A stretch of 64,000 nt of DNA from Peribacillus saganii (GCF_003429095.1 NZ_QVTE01000008.1:62001-126000); one strand, 5' to 3'. Counted from the stretch's first letter, positions 17,083-25,637 are shown. The notes: a model not told the origin generated them from the sequence alone. Numbers and translations are program-made.

Positions 17083-18624
17083 ATGATTGAATTGACAGGC
17101 CATTCATTAACATTGAATCAAATAAGAAGGGTTTGCTACGGGGAGGAACCCGTTTCAATTAGCCCTAACAGCATGCGAAAGGTGGAAGAGAGCAGGTCTG
17201 CAGTTGAAAAAATAGTTGCTGAAAAACGGACGATTTACGGTATCAATACTGGTTTCGGAAAGTTCAGTGATGTCGTGATCGAAGAAGATGATGTCAATCA
17301 GCTTCAGTTAAACCTGATTCGCTCACATGCTTGTGGAGTAGGAGACCCTTTTCCTGAAGTTGTGTCAAGGGCAATGGTCCTGCTCAGACTGAATGCTTTG
17401 CTAAAAGGAGTCTCTGGAATAAGGCCGATTATTGCCGAACATCTAGTTAGTTTGTTAAATTGCCGGATTCACCCGGTAATTCCCCAGCAGGGATCATTAG
17501 GGGCCTCAGGGGATTTGGCGCCGCTTTCCCATCTTGCACTGGTTATGATAGGTGAAGGCAAAGTGCATTTCAACGGCAAAATATGTTACGCCCAAGAAGC
17601 ATACAATCAAGAAGGATTAGTTCCAGTCGCCTTGCAGGCAAAAGAGGGGCTTGCGTTAATCAATGGTACCCAGGCTATGACTGCGATGGGTGTAATTAAT
17701 TGGCTTGAAGCCAGTGAACTTGGATATCAAAGTGAAATGATCGCCGCCCTTACGATGGAGGCTTTGGAAGGGATCATTGACGCCTTTCATCCGGCTATAC
17801 ACGAAGCGCGCGGTTATCCGCAGCAGATAGCGGTTGCCAAGCGCATGCGTGAAATTTTATCAGGAAGCAAGCTGATTACCGGACAGGGAGAGAAGAGGGT
17901 ACAGGATGCATATTCCCTTCGCTGCATTCCGCAGGTCCATGGAGCTTCGTGGCAGGCTTTTGACTATGTGAAAGAAAAGCTTGAGATAGAGGTAAATGCT
18001 GCTACAGATAATCCGTTAATCTTTGATGGAGGAGAAACGGTTATTTCGGGAGGGAATTTCCATGGCCAGCCAATTGCCATTGCGATGGATTTTATGAAAA
18101 TTGCTGCTGCTGAGTTTGCCAGCATTTCCGAGAGGCGGATTGAAAGGCTGGTTAATCCGCAATTAAATGATTTGCCGCCATTTTTAAGCTCCCAGCCAGG
18201 CCTTCAATCTGGAGCAATGATCATGCAATATTGTGCGGCTTCCCTGGTTTCGGAAAACAAGACGCTTGCTCACCCTGCAAGCGTTGATTCCATCCCGTCT
18301 TCAGCCAATCAGGAAGATCATGTAAGCATGGGAACGATCGCCGCCCGTCACGCCTATGCCATTATCCAGAATGTCCGAAGAGTACTGGCTATCGAATGCA
18401 TTTGTGCTTTGCAGGCAGTCCAATATCGGGGAGTAGATAACCTGTCCCCGAGAACAAGGTCATTTTATGAAGAAGCCAGAAAAATAGTCCCGTCCATAAC
18501 GGAGGATCGTGTATTTTCGGAAGATATTGAAAGGCTGACTGAATGGCTTAAAAAAAATAAGGGGTGCTGGACAGGTTTAATGAATGAAAATCAAGACTAT
18601 GGAGTGATCGAGAATTCGATATAA
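17083..18624 (+). CDS. hutH: Histidine ammonia-lyase
   Basis: A 513-residue enzyme that deaminates L-histidine to urocanate, the first step of the hut pathway. The self-processed MIO cofactor triad Ala-Ser-Gly is at 141-143 ([14 protein letters not shown]). The active-site blocks [10 protein letters not shown] (about 49-58), [22 protein letters not shown] and SGGNFHG are all present. The length is normal. GGAGGAG lies just upstream. Expression should depend on HutP antitermination at 16661-16727, now separated from hutH by repeat copies. The urocanase gene that should follow is a remnant, so urocanate made here needs other genes. Confidence 0.93.
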   Translation: MIELTGHSLTLNQIRRVCYGEEPVSISPNSMRKVEESRSAVEKIVAEKRTIYGINTGFGKFSDVVIEEDDVNQLQLNLIRSHACGVGDPFPEVVSRAMVLLRLNALLKGVSGIRPIIAEHLVSLLNCRIHPVIPQQGSLGASGDLAPLSHLALVMIGEGKVHFNGKICYAQEAYNQEGLVPVALQAKEGLALINGTQAMTAMGVINWLEASELGYQSEMIAALTMEALEGIIDAFHPAIHEARGYPQQIAVAKRMREILSGSKLITGQGEKRVQDAYSLRCIPQVHGASWQAFDYVKEKLEIEVNAATDNPLIFDGGETVISGGNFHGQPIAIAMDFMKIAAAEFASISERRIERLVNPQLNDLPPFLSSQPGLQSGAMIMQYCAASLVSENKTLAHPASVDSIPSSANQEDHVSMGTIAARHAYAIIQNVRRVLAIECICALQAVQYRGVDNLSPRTRSFYEEARKIVPSITEDRVFSEDIERLTEWLKKNKGCWTGLMNENQDYGVIENSI

Positions 18625-18690
18625 AAACTGAATACGAAGGAGACTCAAGGGAATGTGAACAACTTTAAAACATAAAGTCAGGAGAAACAA

Positions 18691-18792
18691 ATGATTAGAA
18701 ATGCAATAAAAAGGCTTGGAAGAAGAAGCGCTATTAAGGATGATTTATAACAGTCTAAACCCACGGGTTGCTAAAAAAACTGGATTGTGATC
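18691..18792 (+). pseudogene. hutU: hutU (urocanate hydratase) N-terminal remnant
   Basis: After hutH, GGAG and an ATG (18691) lead into a frame that shifts near 18711. The following codons read GLEEEALLRMIYNSLNPRVAKKTG (18713-18787), which aligns with the conserved HutU N-terminus of the form GWxQEAALRMLxNNLDPEVAE. The protein is normally about 550 residues, so only about 25 codons remain before a stop. The next frame (SDLDYQVSSFLASVTIGVYI.., 18793-18890) may be part of another lost gene. This looks like a deletion scar that removed hutU and the rest of the operon. Confidence 0.65.
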
Positions 18793-18944
18793 TGATCTCG
18801 ATTATCAGGTTTCCTCATTCTTGGCTTCGGTGACAATCGGAGTTTATATAAGTATCAAATGCCATATTAATTTCACCAGATGCTTCTAATTACTATTTTA
18901 GATAAGATATGCACGTATATATTGTAAGCGCTTTAATATTACAA

Positions 18945-18973
18945 TTGACTTTTCGTGGTATTTATTATATAGT
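18945..18973 (+). promoter_or_regulatory. Sigma-A promoter of the SAM riboswitch transcript
   Basis: TTGACT, a 17-nt spacer, TATAGT. It starts about 25 nt before the riboswitch stem. A near-cre sequence TGTAAGCGCTTTAA (18923-18936, one mismatch) lies just upstream. Confidence 0.65.
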
Positions 18974-18997
18974 CCTATTACAACATTATATTGCGTT

Positions 18998-19148
18998 ACT
19001 CTTATCAAGAGAAGCTGAGGGATTTGGCCCTGTGAAGCTTCGGCAGCAGACCTGTAAAGGAACTGTGCTACATCCAACAAGCATTGGCTTGAAAGATAAG
19101 AAGAGTGAATTGAAACTGCAGCCTCTTCTTATTAAGAAGGGGTTTTTT
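18998..19148 (+). promoter_or_regulatory. SAM-I (S-box) riboswitch with terminator
   Basis: The aptamer shows the family core: CTCTTATCAAGAGAAGCTGAGGG, GGCCCTGTGAAGCTTCGGCAGC and, at the 3' side, GCATTGGCTTGAAAGATAAGAAGAG. The 3' strand of stem P1 (AAGAAGAG, 19099-19106) can instead pair perfectly with CTCTTCTT (19123-19130), the 5' arm of the terminator CCTCTTCTT-ATT-AAGAAGGGG-TTTTTTT. This is the classic switch: SAM stabilises P1 and the terminator forms. The machinery looks intact, but the next gene (19359) is not a methionine or cysteine gene. Confidence 0.88.
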
Positions 19149-19358
19149 TGCGGCCTGAAACGTACATTTAAGTTTATCCTGATGTTTTTGCTTATTTCTT
19201 TGAGCAGTTACACTTATCATTTTATAGTGCTTTGCAAAGGCTGCCAATGAGAGTATTATATTATTTTTATATAATGTTTAAGAACTGAAGAGAACAGGTA
19301 TATTGTTGTTTGAAGATGTTAAAAAGGTACTGTTGAGAAACAGAAAGGAAAATGGATT
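19149..19358. other. Gap between the S-box and the FbpA-like gene
   Basis: A+T-rich. A short hydrophobic frame (MFLLISLSSYTYHFIVLCKG, 19182-) lacks a ribosome site. No methionine-, cysteine- or transport-gene start is visible. Confidence 0.4.
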
Positions 19359-19544
19359 ATGTCAGAATTTAAACATACGGAATTTCGAAAGAATTTGCTT
19401 ATAGATCGGTTATTATCAGCTGGAGTCTATAAAACGGCGGATGAGAGGCATTTATATGATGCGCCCCTAAAGATACTGGAAGAGGAATATAAGCTGCTTC
19501 AAAACAAAAGTGGCAGTTCAAATAATAGCACAGTTATTACATAG
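19359..19544 (+). CDS. FbpA-family (Fur-regulated basic protein-like) small protein
   Basis: A 61-residue protein with the FbpA core: FRKNLLIDRLLSAGVYKTADERHLYDAPLKILEEEYKLLQ (about residues 8-47). In Bacillus, small Fur-regulated Fbp proteins assist an iron-sparing RNA. AGAAAGGA precedes the ATG. No convincing Fur box is seen upstream; the nearest A+T palindrome (TATTATATTATTTTTATATAAT) is a poor match. It is the first gene after the SAM riboswitch, but control by SAM would be unexpected. A rho-independent terminator follows. Confidence 0.65.
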   Translation: MSEFKHTEFRKNLLIDRLLSAGVYKTADERHLYDAPLKILEEEYKLLQNKSGSSNNSTVIT

Positions 19545-19609
19545 TCCGAAATGTTATGTTTACTTCATTCTGCGGCTATAAAAGGTACAAGTTAAAATGT
19601 GAGTTTATT

Positions 19610-19646
19610 ACTCTCGTCTGAATAAAAGAGGCGGGAGTTTATTTTT
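19610..19646 (+). terminator. Terminator after the FbpA-like gene
   Basis: ACTCTCGTCT and AGGCGGGAGT pair over 10 bp with G-U pairs, followed by TTATTTTTG. Nothing else is seen in 19647-19916 apart from the ribosome site of the next gene. Confidence 0.65.
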
Positions 19647-19916
19647 GTTTGGGATGGAACCAATTTAAGTGGGACAGATCGCCTACAATATGAATAGAAA
19701 TCTAGTCTCGGGATTTGAAGATTATGGCCACAATTGTGAAGTAACTTCCGTATTAATTGAACGAATTTTTATATGGAATTCTGCGTATTAATAAATAACC
19801 GGGTTTAATTCAGCCGGAACATTTAAGCAGATGTCATAATCATTTTTATAAAAAAGCATTGAAAATTACTATTGATTCTCCGATAATCATGATACATAGA
19901 GAAAAGGGGGATTTCC

Positions 19917-20120
19917 ATGTACACTGTAGAAAAGGGATCTATTGAAGAAGCTTTGCTGCATTTGCAAAACCTTGGGTTAAAGGTGAATGAATTTCAAAAA
20001 GACAATAACGCAGTATCTGTGGACTCTTATAAAGAATTACTGGATTACAGTATTTCAGTATTACGCGAAGTTAACAATTACACGGCAAAAATTAAACATA
20101 TTTTTGAAGGAAATATCTAA
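19917..20120 (+). CDS. Small hypothetical protein
   Basis: A 67-residue soluble protein, probably two helices (SIEEALLHLQNLGLKVNEFQKD and YKELLDYSISVLREVNNYTAKIKHIFEG). AAAAGGGGG lies at a good distance before the ATG and a terminator follows, so it is very likely a real monocistronic gene. No family is recognised. There are no cysteines or membrane segment. Confidence 0.6.
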   Translation: MYTVEKGSIEEALLHLQNLGLKVNEFQKDNNAVSVDSYKELLDYSISVLREVNNYTAKIKHIFEGNI

Positions 20121-20152
20121 TTCTGACGGACAAAAATAATAACAATTGAGGG

Positions 20153-20182
20153 GAACTGGAGTTATCCAGTTCTTTTATTTTA
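20153..20182 (+). terminator. Terminator after the 67-residue gene
   Basis: GAACTGGA-GTTA-TCCAGTTC followed by TTTTATTTT. Confidence 0.75.
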
Positions 20183-20211
20183 GATAGAAAGCATTCCTCT
20201 TTTGTTAAAGT

Positions 20212-20268
20212 AGATGTCTAGCTGCTTTATTTATAATACGTAAAAAGTTGCTGGGTGCTGAAGTCACA
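20212..20268 (-). repeat. Dispersed intergenic repeat, copy 4 (inverted)
   Basis: On the minus strand it reads CTTCAGCACCCAGCAACTTTTTACGTATTATAAATAAAGC, matching the TCCAGCxxCCAGCAACTTTTTT..ATAATA block of copies at 16870 and 21481, but in opposite orientation. Confidence 0.6.
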
Positions 20269-20404
20269 AGGTGGGATTGCCTGAATTACGTTAACCTAAG
20301 AGGGGTTGTTTTCTTTTAGATTCGGATTGGGTAAATGATTATCTCGTTTTTCTTTTGTATAATTTAGTAAAATAGCTAAAGAACTTTAAAAAGGATGTGA
20401 TGGC

Positions 20405-21391
20405 GTGCAAGGGCTCTTACCTCTAAAGGGACAGCACCATGTTTCGTCTTTAACGGCGAATGCAAGGGAAAATTATCAATTCTATACGAAAACGCTTGGG
20501 CTTAGGCTAGTGAAAAAAACGGTAAATCAGGATGATACCTCGGTTTATCATTTGTTTTATGCAGATGAAAGGGGAAATCCGGGTACTGACATAACTTTTT
20601 TTGAAATACCGAATTTGGGCCGTACCTATCCTGGGACTAACAGCATTACCTCTGTGTCGCTTCGTGTCGCTTCTGATGAATCACTGCAGTATTGGCAGCA
20701 AAGGTTTCAGCTATTAGAAGTTGATCATGATGGAATCACTGAAATTAATGGGCGAGCCTCAATAAGGTTTCGTGATTTTGAAGGGCAGCGCCTTGTCCTT
20801 GTGTCTGATGAAAACAATACAGGGGTAAAAGGAGGAACACCGTGGGACAAGAGTCCTGTACCCCGGGAGCATGGTATTCTCGGACTAGGACCGGTTACGT
20901 TAACGGTTTCGCGGCCGGAGCGGACAGCAAAGGTTTTAACGCAGATTTTAGGGTATCAGGAAAAGGAGAGCTTTCCATCTTCAACAAATAGAAAGGATCC
21001 AGTTCGTGTTTTTGAGACTGGTGAGGGCGGGGCCGGTGCTGCGATTTATCTGGAAGCACGGAGCGATCTTCCGCGTGAAAGACCAGGCAGGGGCAGTGTC
21101 CACCATGTCGCATTCCGGGTTGATAATGAAGAAGAATTAAAAAAATGGGTTCAGCTTATCACGGAAAAGGGTTATCCGAATTCTGGATTCGTTGAACGGT
21201 ATTATTTCCGTTCGCTATATTTCCGGGAACCGAATGGAATATTATTTGAATTGGCGACCGATGGACCGGGATTTGCAAATGATGAGGATTTCGAACATCT
21301 CGGTGAGAGCCTTGCGTTGCCTCCGTATTTTGAAAATCAGCGGCAGGCAATTGAAGCGAAATTAAAGCCGCTTGATACCGGGCAGGAATAA
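20405..21391 (+). CDS. Ring-cleaving dioxygenase, glyoxalase/vicinal-oxygen-chelate family (MhqO-like)
   Basis: A 328-residue protein made of two glyoxalase-type modules. GQHHVSSLTANARENYQFYTKTLGLRLVKKTVNQDD (about residues 8-43) opens the first. GSVHHVAFRVDNEEE (about 232-246) and FREPNGILFELATD (about 276-289) supply the second His and the Glu metal ligands. The family includes the Bacillus MhqO/MhqA/MhqE proteins induced by quinones and hydroquinones. The start is a GTG preceded by AAGGATGTGA. It stands alone, so which paralogue it is cannot be settled. An MhqR operator was not recognised upstream. Confidence 0.8.
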   Translation: MQGLLPLKGQHHVSSLTANARENYQFYTKTLGLRLVKKTVNQDDTSVYHLFYADERGNPGTDITFFEIPNLGRTYPGTNSITSVSLRVASDESLQYWQQRFQLLEVDHDGITEINGRASIRFRDFEGQRLVLVSDENNTGVKGGTPWDKSPVPREHGILGLGPVTLTVSRPERTAKVLTQILGYQEKESFPSSTNRKDPVRVFETGEGGAGAAIYLEARSDLPRERPGRGSVHHVAFRVDNEEELKKWVQLITEKGYPNSGFVERYYFRSLYFREPNGILFELATDGPGFANDEDFEHLGESLALPPYFENQRQAIEAKLKPLDTGQE

Positions 21392-21422
21392 CTGCCAAAG
21401 ACAGAGGCTATAAAGTACGCAA

Positions 21423-21451
21423 AAAATCAGCAGAGACTTTTGCTGGTTTTT
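21423..21451 (+). terminator. Terminator after the dioxygenase gene
   Basis: AATCAGCA and TGCTGGTT pair around a GAGACTTT loop, then TTT. Confidence 0.6.
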
Positions 21452-21480
21452 GAAAGTACGAAAGCTAAACTGTTTGATGC

Positions 21481-21710
21481 GAACTCCAGCTCCCAGCAAC
21501 TTTTTTCTCAGGATAATATAGCTCCGACTTACAGAACAAGGAATGCTTCTGCAGCGTACATCGCAGGAAACGAAGCGTCAGTATTATGAGGATGTGCTAG
21601 TGCCGCCATTCCACAGGATGTGGTGATCTTTAGCCGTCCTTTTTTGGCGTCGACGATGGTACTAGACGTGGCGACTTTAGCCGTGAATTGGGTGCTATAG
21701 CTTTTCTGAT
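21481..21710. repeat. Dispersed intergenic repeat, copy 5 (longest)
   Basis: Head CTCCAGCTCCCAGCAACTTTTTTCTCAGGATAATA, then AGGATGTGCTAGTGCCG, CCACAGGATGTGGTGATCTTTAGCCGTC, and a second GGCGACTTTAGCCGT. The GTGCTAGTGCCG and TTAGCCGT blocks match copy 1 at 4045. There is no coding frame. Confidence 0.6.
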
Positions 21711-21732
21711 AACCAGATGTCGGCATTTCCGC

Positions 21733-21834
21733 TTATATATGATTAATAAATCTCGAACGCTCACTGATTATTTTCAATATAAACATTTTATCCTGCTTGC
21801 TTAGCATCCGCCAGCTTCCAACCTTTATTTTCAT
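21733..21834 (-). CDS. Possible 33-residue basic peptide
   Basis: AAGGAGTG stands 6 nt before an ATG that opens a 33-codon frame (MKIKVGSWRMLSKQDKMFIL...). The peptide is strongly basic with one short apolar stretch. The ribosome site is as good as those of real neighbours. The product is unknown and could be a leader peptide or chance. Confidence 0.35.
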   Translation of the reverse strand: MKIKVGSWRMLSKQDKMFILKIISERSRFINHI

Positions 21835-22117
21835 CTTAATCACTCCTTAAAAAGATTTGTAAAGTCATTTATCTAACCAGATTATATAAGGAAATTTTTG
21901 TTTAATGTTTTAATCCCCTTATACCGCTTTTTTTTGCAATTGAAACAACAAAAATATCAACAAAGTTTGACGGCATTATTAGATATAAACCGGCATAAAA
22001 TACTCATCATTAGAGGAAAAGCAATAACAAACTCCCGCTTTCAACATTTTTATAAGTGTAATTTCTATTAATTTGGATTTTTTCTGGAATGAAATAAGCA
22101 AATGTGAGGGAAAAATT
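21835..22117. other. Spacer before the SRPBCC gene
   Basis: A+T-rich, holding the divergent 5' regions of the 33-residue frame and the SRPBCC gene. No clear promoter pair or gene was recognised. Confidence 0.3.
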
Positions 22118-22549
22118 ATGGTAGATGTTTTTACAGAGATAAGCATAAGCTGCCCGCTTAAGACAGTATCGGAATATGCTGCCAATCCTGATAATGCACC
22201 TGAATGGTATTTAAACATAAAATCAGCGGAATGGCTAACCCAAAAATCTTTAAAAATCGGTTCTCAAATAGCTTTCAAAGCACAATTTTTAGGACGTGAT
22301 CTAGCTTATGTCTACGAAATAGTGGAATATGTTCCCGGAGAAAAACTTGTAATGAAAACAGCTGACGGCCCTTTTCCAATGGAAACAACATACACTTGGA
22401 AGTATATTGATGACACTTTGACGAAAATGACTTTACAAAATAAAGGAAATCCAACTGGTTTTTCCAGAATTCTAACTCCGTTCATGTCATTGATGATGGA
22501 AAAAGCGAACAAAAAAGACCTAAAAAGAATAAAAGCAATTTTGGAATAA
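22118..22549 (+). CDS. SRPBCC/START-like ligand-binding protein
   Basis: A 143-residue protein with the Bet v1/polyketide-cyclase-like layout: FTEISISCPLKTVSEYAANPDNAPEWYLNIKSAEW at the start, VYEIVEYVPGEKLVMKTADGPFPMETTYTW in the middle, and a long C-terminal helix (RILTPFMSLMMEKANKKDLKRIKAILE). Such domains bind small hydrophobic ligands or lipids. The start at 22118 has GTGAGGG upstream; the longer frame lacks one. It stands alone and the ligand is unknown. Confidence 0.7.
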   Translation: MVDVFTEISISCPLKTVSEYAANPDNAPEWYLNIKSAEWLTQKSLKIGSQIAFKAQFLGRDLAYVYEIVEYVPGEKLVMKTADGPFPMETTYTWKYIDDTLTKMTLQNKGNPTGFSRILTPFMSLMMEKANKKDLKRIKAILE

Positions 22550-22738
22550 AATAGACGTAATAATAAAAGATTAATTGAAAGTGCGTGTTTAAGAAAAATT
22601 TTTCTGCATCTCTGCAAGATTAGAATAATCATGTTTATTAATGATTATTATAGGTATAGAAGCTATTAAGGGTATAGTTTCACTTCCTGCTTAGTATCCT
22701 GTTTAGTAATTTACACTTCAAATAAAGGAGGTGCTATT

Positions 22739-22864
22739 ATTAAGTACGAGGAAAAGTCGGAAGAACAGTTGACTCAAGAGCTCGGAACGTACTTAACGGA
22801 TCTTAAAGAGAAGCCAACCATATCCTCTAACCTTGATACGAATGATGAAGAGAAATTTGAGTAA
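22739..22864 (+). CDS. Possible 41-residue acidic protein with an ATT start codon
   Basis: AAAGGAGGTG is followed at normal spacing by ATT ATT AAG TAC GAG GAA and then an open frame of 41 codons (IKYEEKSEEQLTQELGTYLT...EEKFE). No ATG, GTG or TTG is available near the ribosome site. Either ATT (22736 or 22739) is used as a rare start or an ATG has mutated. The peptide is acidic and hydrophilic, like small spore-former proteins. Confidence 0.4.
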   Translation: MKYEEKSEEQLTQELGTYLTDLKEKPTISSNLDTNDEEKFE

Positions 22865-22995
22865 TACAGTAAGCACCATGACAAGTGATGCCCGTTTTAT
22901 AAGGTGTCGCTTTTTTTTTTGCCGAAAAAACAAAAACACTAATGAACCAAGCGGTATTCACCGTTTCCAAAAGATAGCTGGGCTGCCGCAAGATG

Positions 22996-23026
22996 AACAA
23001 GCAGTTGCTGCTAAGAACTGCTTGTT
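22996..23026. terminator. Hairpin between convergent units
   Basis: AACAAGCAGTT and AACTGCTTGTT form an 11-bp perfect stem with a 9-nt loop. The tails are weak. Confidence 0.5.
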
Positions 23027-23042
23027 ATCTAAATAGCAGAAT

Positions 23043-23069
23043 AAAAAGAGAGCTCAAGAAAGCCCTCTT
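23043..23069 (-). terminator. Terminator of the NlpC/P60 gene
   Basis: On the minus strand AGAGGGCT-TTCTTG-AGCTCTCT is followed by TTTTTAT, abutting the stop codon. Confidence 0.75.
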
Positions 23070-23745
23070 AAATCCGTTTAGCGCCTAGATATTTTGGTTT
23101 CCAATAACTATTGCTCAACGCTGAAATTGTGATACCTTGTGAGGAGCTGGCATGAATGAACTTGCCGCTGCCTACATAGATGCCTGCATGTGAAGCTCCT
23201 TTTTTATAGGTAGAGAAGAAGACAACGTCGCCAGGCACTGGTGAAGATACTCTCTTTCCTTTTGTATAAAGAGAGGAAACAGTCCGTGGGATACTCCTGC
23301 CAGATTCTTTAAAGGCAGTATATAAGAAGCCGCTGCAATCAAATCCCTTTCTGGAAGTTCCGCCCCATTTATAAGGAACACCTATGTATTTCTTAGCATT
23401 GGAAACAACAGCAGTTGATTTTACTGTAGATTTTGCAGCAGCTACTTTCGAGGAGGCAGACCCCTTTAAAGCTCTAACCGTATTTTTACCGGTAATTCCA
23501 TCAACGGTTAATCTGTATTTCACTTGAAAAGAACGTACGCTGCTGGCCGTTCCTTTTCCGTAAATTCCGTCGATTTTTGATTTATAAAAGCCTTTATGTT
23601 TCAATATGGTTTGTAATTCCTTAACATCAGAGTGTCTCATACCCTGCTTCAAAGTCCGGTCTCCAAGTGCCGCATCAGCCATTCCAGGTGTTGCAGATAG
23701 TAATAATCCAGCAATTGTAACAGATGCAAAAAGTTTCTTTAACAA
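23068..23745 (-). CDS. Secreted NlpC/P60 peptidoglycan endopeptidase with PG-binding domain
   Basis: A 225-residue exported wall hydrolase. Residues 1-26 are a signal peptide ending TPGMADA. Residues 33-93 form a PG_binding_1 domain (MRHSDVKELQTILKHKGFYKSKIDGIYGKGTASSVRSFQ). An Ala/Ser/Lys/Val linker follows, then a C-terminal NlpC/P60 domain (about 113-225) with catalytic Cys in GFDCSGFLY, His in ASHAGIYVG and a third polar residue in KFIHASSS. Such enzymes cut the D-Glu-DAP bond of stem peptides. The gene is monocistronic. Confidence 0.88.
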   Translation of the reverse strand: MLKKLFASVTIAGLLLSATPGMADAALGDRTLKQGMRHSDVKELQTILKHKGFYKSKIDGIYGKGTASSVRSFQVKYRLTVDGITGKNTVRALKGSASSKVAAAKSTVKSTAVVSNAKKYIGVPYKWGGTSRKGFDCSGFLYTAFKESGRSIPRTVSSLYTKGKRVSSPVPGDVVFFSTYKKGASHAGIYVGSGKFIHASSSQGITISALSNSYWKPKYLGAKRI

Positions 23746-24211
23746 ATTCTTGTACCCCCGTTAATTATTTCTAAACCATCATAATTGAAATTGTATAACC
23801 GGGTCATCACAGGGACATTACAATTATATTACACTACTTTCCGAGCGGATAAATATATGGCCTTTTGCCAAGAAAAGACTGTACGCTTATTTTCATTTCA
23901 GATTTTAACGACTTCAGCGAGTTCCAGCTTAATGCGGGGGATGATTACGGCATCAGACATTGACTGGAATTGAGGTGTTGCGTTTTATGAGTGAACAAGG
24001 GCTTACCTGTCTTTTTCTTAACAGGCTTGCATTTTTCGAAACGATCACAATAAATCTACTTTTTATTCATTATACAAATTAAAAACGTAACTTTATTCTT
24101 ATAGTGGTAATTTACGTTTATTATTATATTTTTTTGTTAATTCTTCAGGCGGTAAGGGTTTAGCCGTAATTGTTATAAGAGTATCTACTAAATAAATAAC
24201 AGGGTGAAAAT
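23746..24211. other. Intergenic region, nothing recognised
   Basis: Divergent spacer of about 465 bp. The plus frame at 23785-23973 lacks a ribosome site and reads as chance. No terminator, repeat or riboswitch was recognised. Confidence 0.5.
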
Positions 24212-24769
24212 ATGGAAGAACAATTGATTCAGTGGTTTTCTGATAGCGGATGGTTTGCGGCAGCAGTGGTTAGTATGATTGTTAATATATTAATCAGCCT
24301 GCTTGGAATTATCCCAAGTGTGTTTTTGACTGCAGCCAATATTAGCTTTTTTGGTTTTACGAATGGCCTTGTGATTTCAATATTAGGGGAAGCATTCGGT
24401 GCCATTATAAGTTTTTATTTATACAGAAAAGGCATAAAGAAATTTTTGCCGATGTCTGAAAAGAAGCACCGTATCTTAAGAAGATTACAAGAAAGCAGAG
24501 GATCGGAAGCATTCCTATTAATTATTGCACTTAGGATATTTCCCTTGATTCCATCGGGATTCGTTACATTGGCCGGAGCACTAAGCCGTGTGAACCTGCT
24601 GCCATTTTCGGCAGCCAGCACAATCGGAAAAATTCCGGCATTGCTAATTGAAGCCTATTCTGTAAAAGAAATTCTTGACTTTGGTTTTGAAGGGAAAATA
24701 ATATTAACGATTTTATCTATCGTTCTCATTTTTTTCTTAGTAAGAAATGGATTGAAAAATGATGGTTAG
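24212..24769 (+). CDS. VTT-domain (DedA/TVP38-type) membrane protein
   Basis: A 185-residue polytopic protein with about five hydrophobic segments. It shows the SNARE-associated/VTT core: a gated GEAFGAIISFYLYRKGIKKF segment (about residues 68-87) and ALRIFPLIPSGFVTLAGALSRVNLLPFSAASTIGKIPA (about 108-145), including the conserved arginine and prolines. Family members are proposed lipid scramblases or transporters. ACAGGGTG precedes the ATG. It stands alone and the specific role is unknown. Confidence 0.75.
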   Translation: MEEQLIQWFSDSGWFAAAVVSMIVNILISLLGIIPSVFLTAANISFFGFTNGLVISILGEAFGAIISFYLYRKGIKKFLPMSEKKHRILRRLQESRGSEAFLLIIALRIFPLIPSGFVTLAGALSRVNLLPFSAASTIGKIPALLIEAYSVKEILDFGFEGKIILTILSIVLIFFLVRNGLKNDG

Positions 24770-25035
24770 CAGAAGTGCTTTAATAAACTAGCGATCGTTG
24801 AAAATAATTAATGATAGTAACCTGAGGGCTGCTTGCATAATTGATAACAAAAATATTAGTGTGAAATATGGTATAAATGGTTTAATATGTAATTAATTAT
24901 TTTGTTGATTGGGGATATAGCCCAGGTATGAGGAAATCTTGCAATTATCAGAAGGTTCCAGGGGTGGTTGCAATTCACATTACTGAAAGTTAACATAGCC
25001 TGCGAATTTATTTGATAAAAATTGGGGTGAATTTA

Positions 25036-25557
25036 ATGGAGAATACTATATGGAGAGAGGATACTGACGAATATAAGTTAAAACCATTAACAGCTGAAAT
25101 GGTAAAAAAAGCAGAAGAAGAACTGAAAATAAAGTTGCCAGAGTCCTACATAAAAATTCTTAAAGAACAAAACGGAGGATATATCAAATTTGATGCACAT
25201 CCTTCTGATACACCAAATTCTTGGGCTGATGACCACGTAAATGTAGAACATATACTTGGTATAGGCGAAGAAGATGGTATATTGGAGAGCTCATATTTAA
25301 TAGAGGAATGGGATTTACCTGATAATGTGGTTCTAATCTCTGGAGATGGACATAGTTGGATTGCTCTTGATTATCGAAAAACAAAAGAAGAACCTCCTGT
25401 AATATTTATTGATACTGATAGTGAACAAATTTTTGAACTGGCCCCTAATTTCCATTCATTTTTAAATGGTTTAACCATTTGGGAAGACGACATGGATTTG
25501 GATGAACCTCCTGAACCAAAGAAAAAAGGCTTTTTTGGTCGGTTTTTTGGGAAGTGA
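25036..25557 (+). CDS. SMI1/KNR4 (SUKH)-family protein
   Basis: A 173-residue acidic protein with the SUKH signature: EELKIKLPESYIKILKEQNGGYI (about residues 24-46), then VEHILGIGEEDGIL, LISGDGHSWIALDYRK and PPVIFIDTDSEQIFELAPNFHSFLNGL. SUKH proteins often serve as immunity partners of nuclease toxins; no toxin gene is adjacent, so this may be an orphan immunity protein or a housekeeping member. The C-terminus carries an unusual Pro/Lys/Phe tail (PKKKGFFGRFFGK). The start at 25036 has GGGGTGA upstream. Confidence 0.75.
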   Translation: MENTIWREDTDEYKLKPLTAEMVKKAEEELKIKLPESYIKILKEQNGGYIKFDAHPSDTPNSWADDHVNVEHILGIGEEDGILESSYLIEEWDLPDNVVLISGDGHSWIALDYRKTKEEPPVIFIDTDSEQIFELAPNFHSFLNGLTIWEDDMDLDEPPEPKKKGFFGRFFGK

Positions 25558-25637
25558 TTTAAGAGAATTTGGTGCGTTCACAGTTAGTTTATTTTAAATG
25601 GCGAACCAATGTCCCAAGTAAACAAAAAAAGTAAAAT

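Noticed and set aside
18909-19250. 113-codon plus-strand frame
   Set aside because: It runs through the SAM riboswitch and its terminator; the RNA structure explains the sequence.
19250-19290. Fur box before the FbpA-like gene
   Set aside because: The A+T palindrome there does not match the 7-1-7 TGATAAT pattern well enough.
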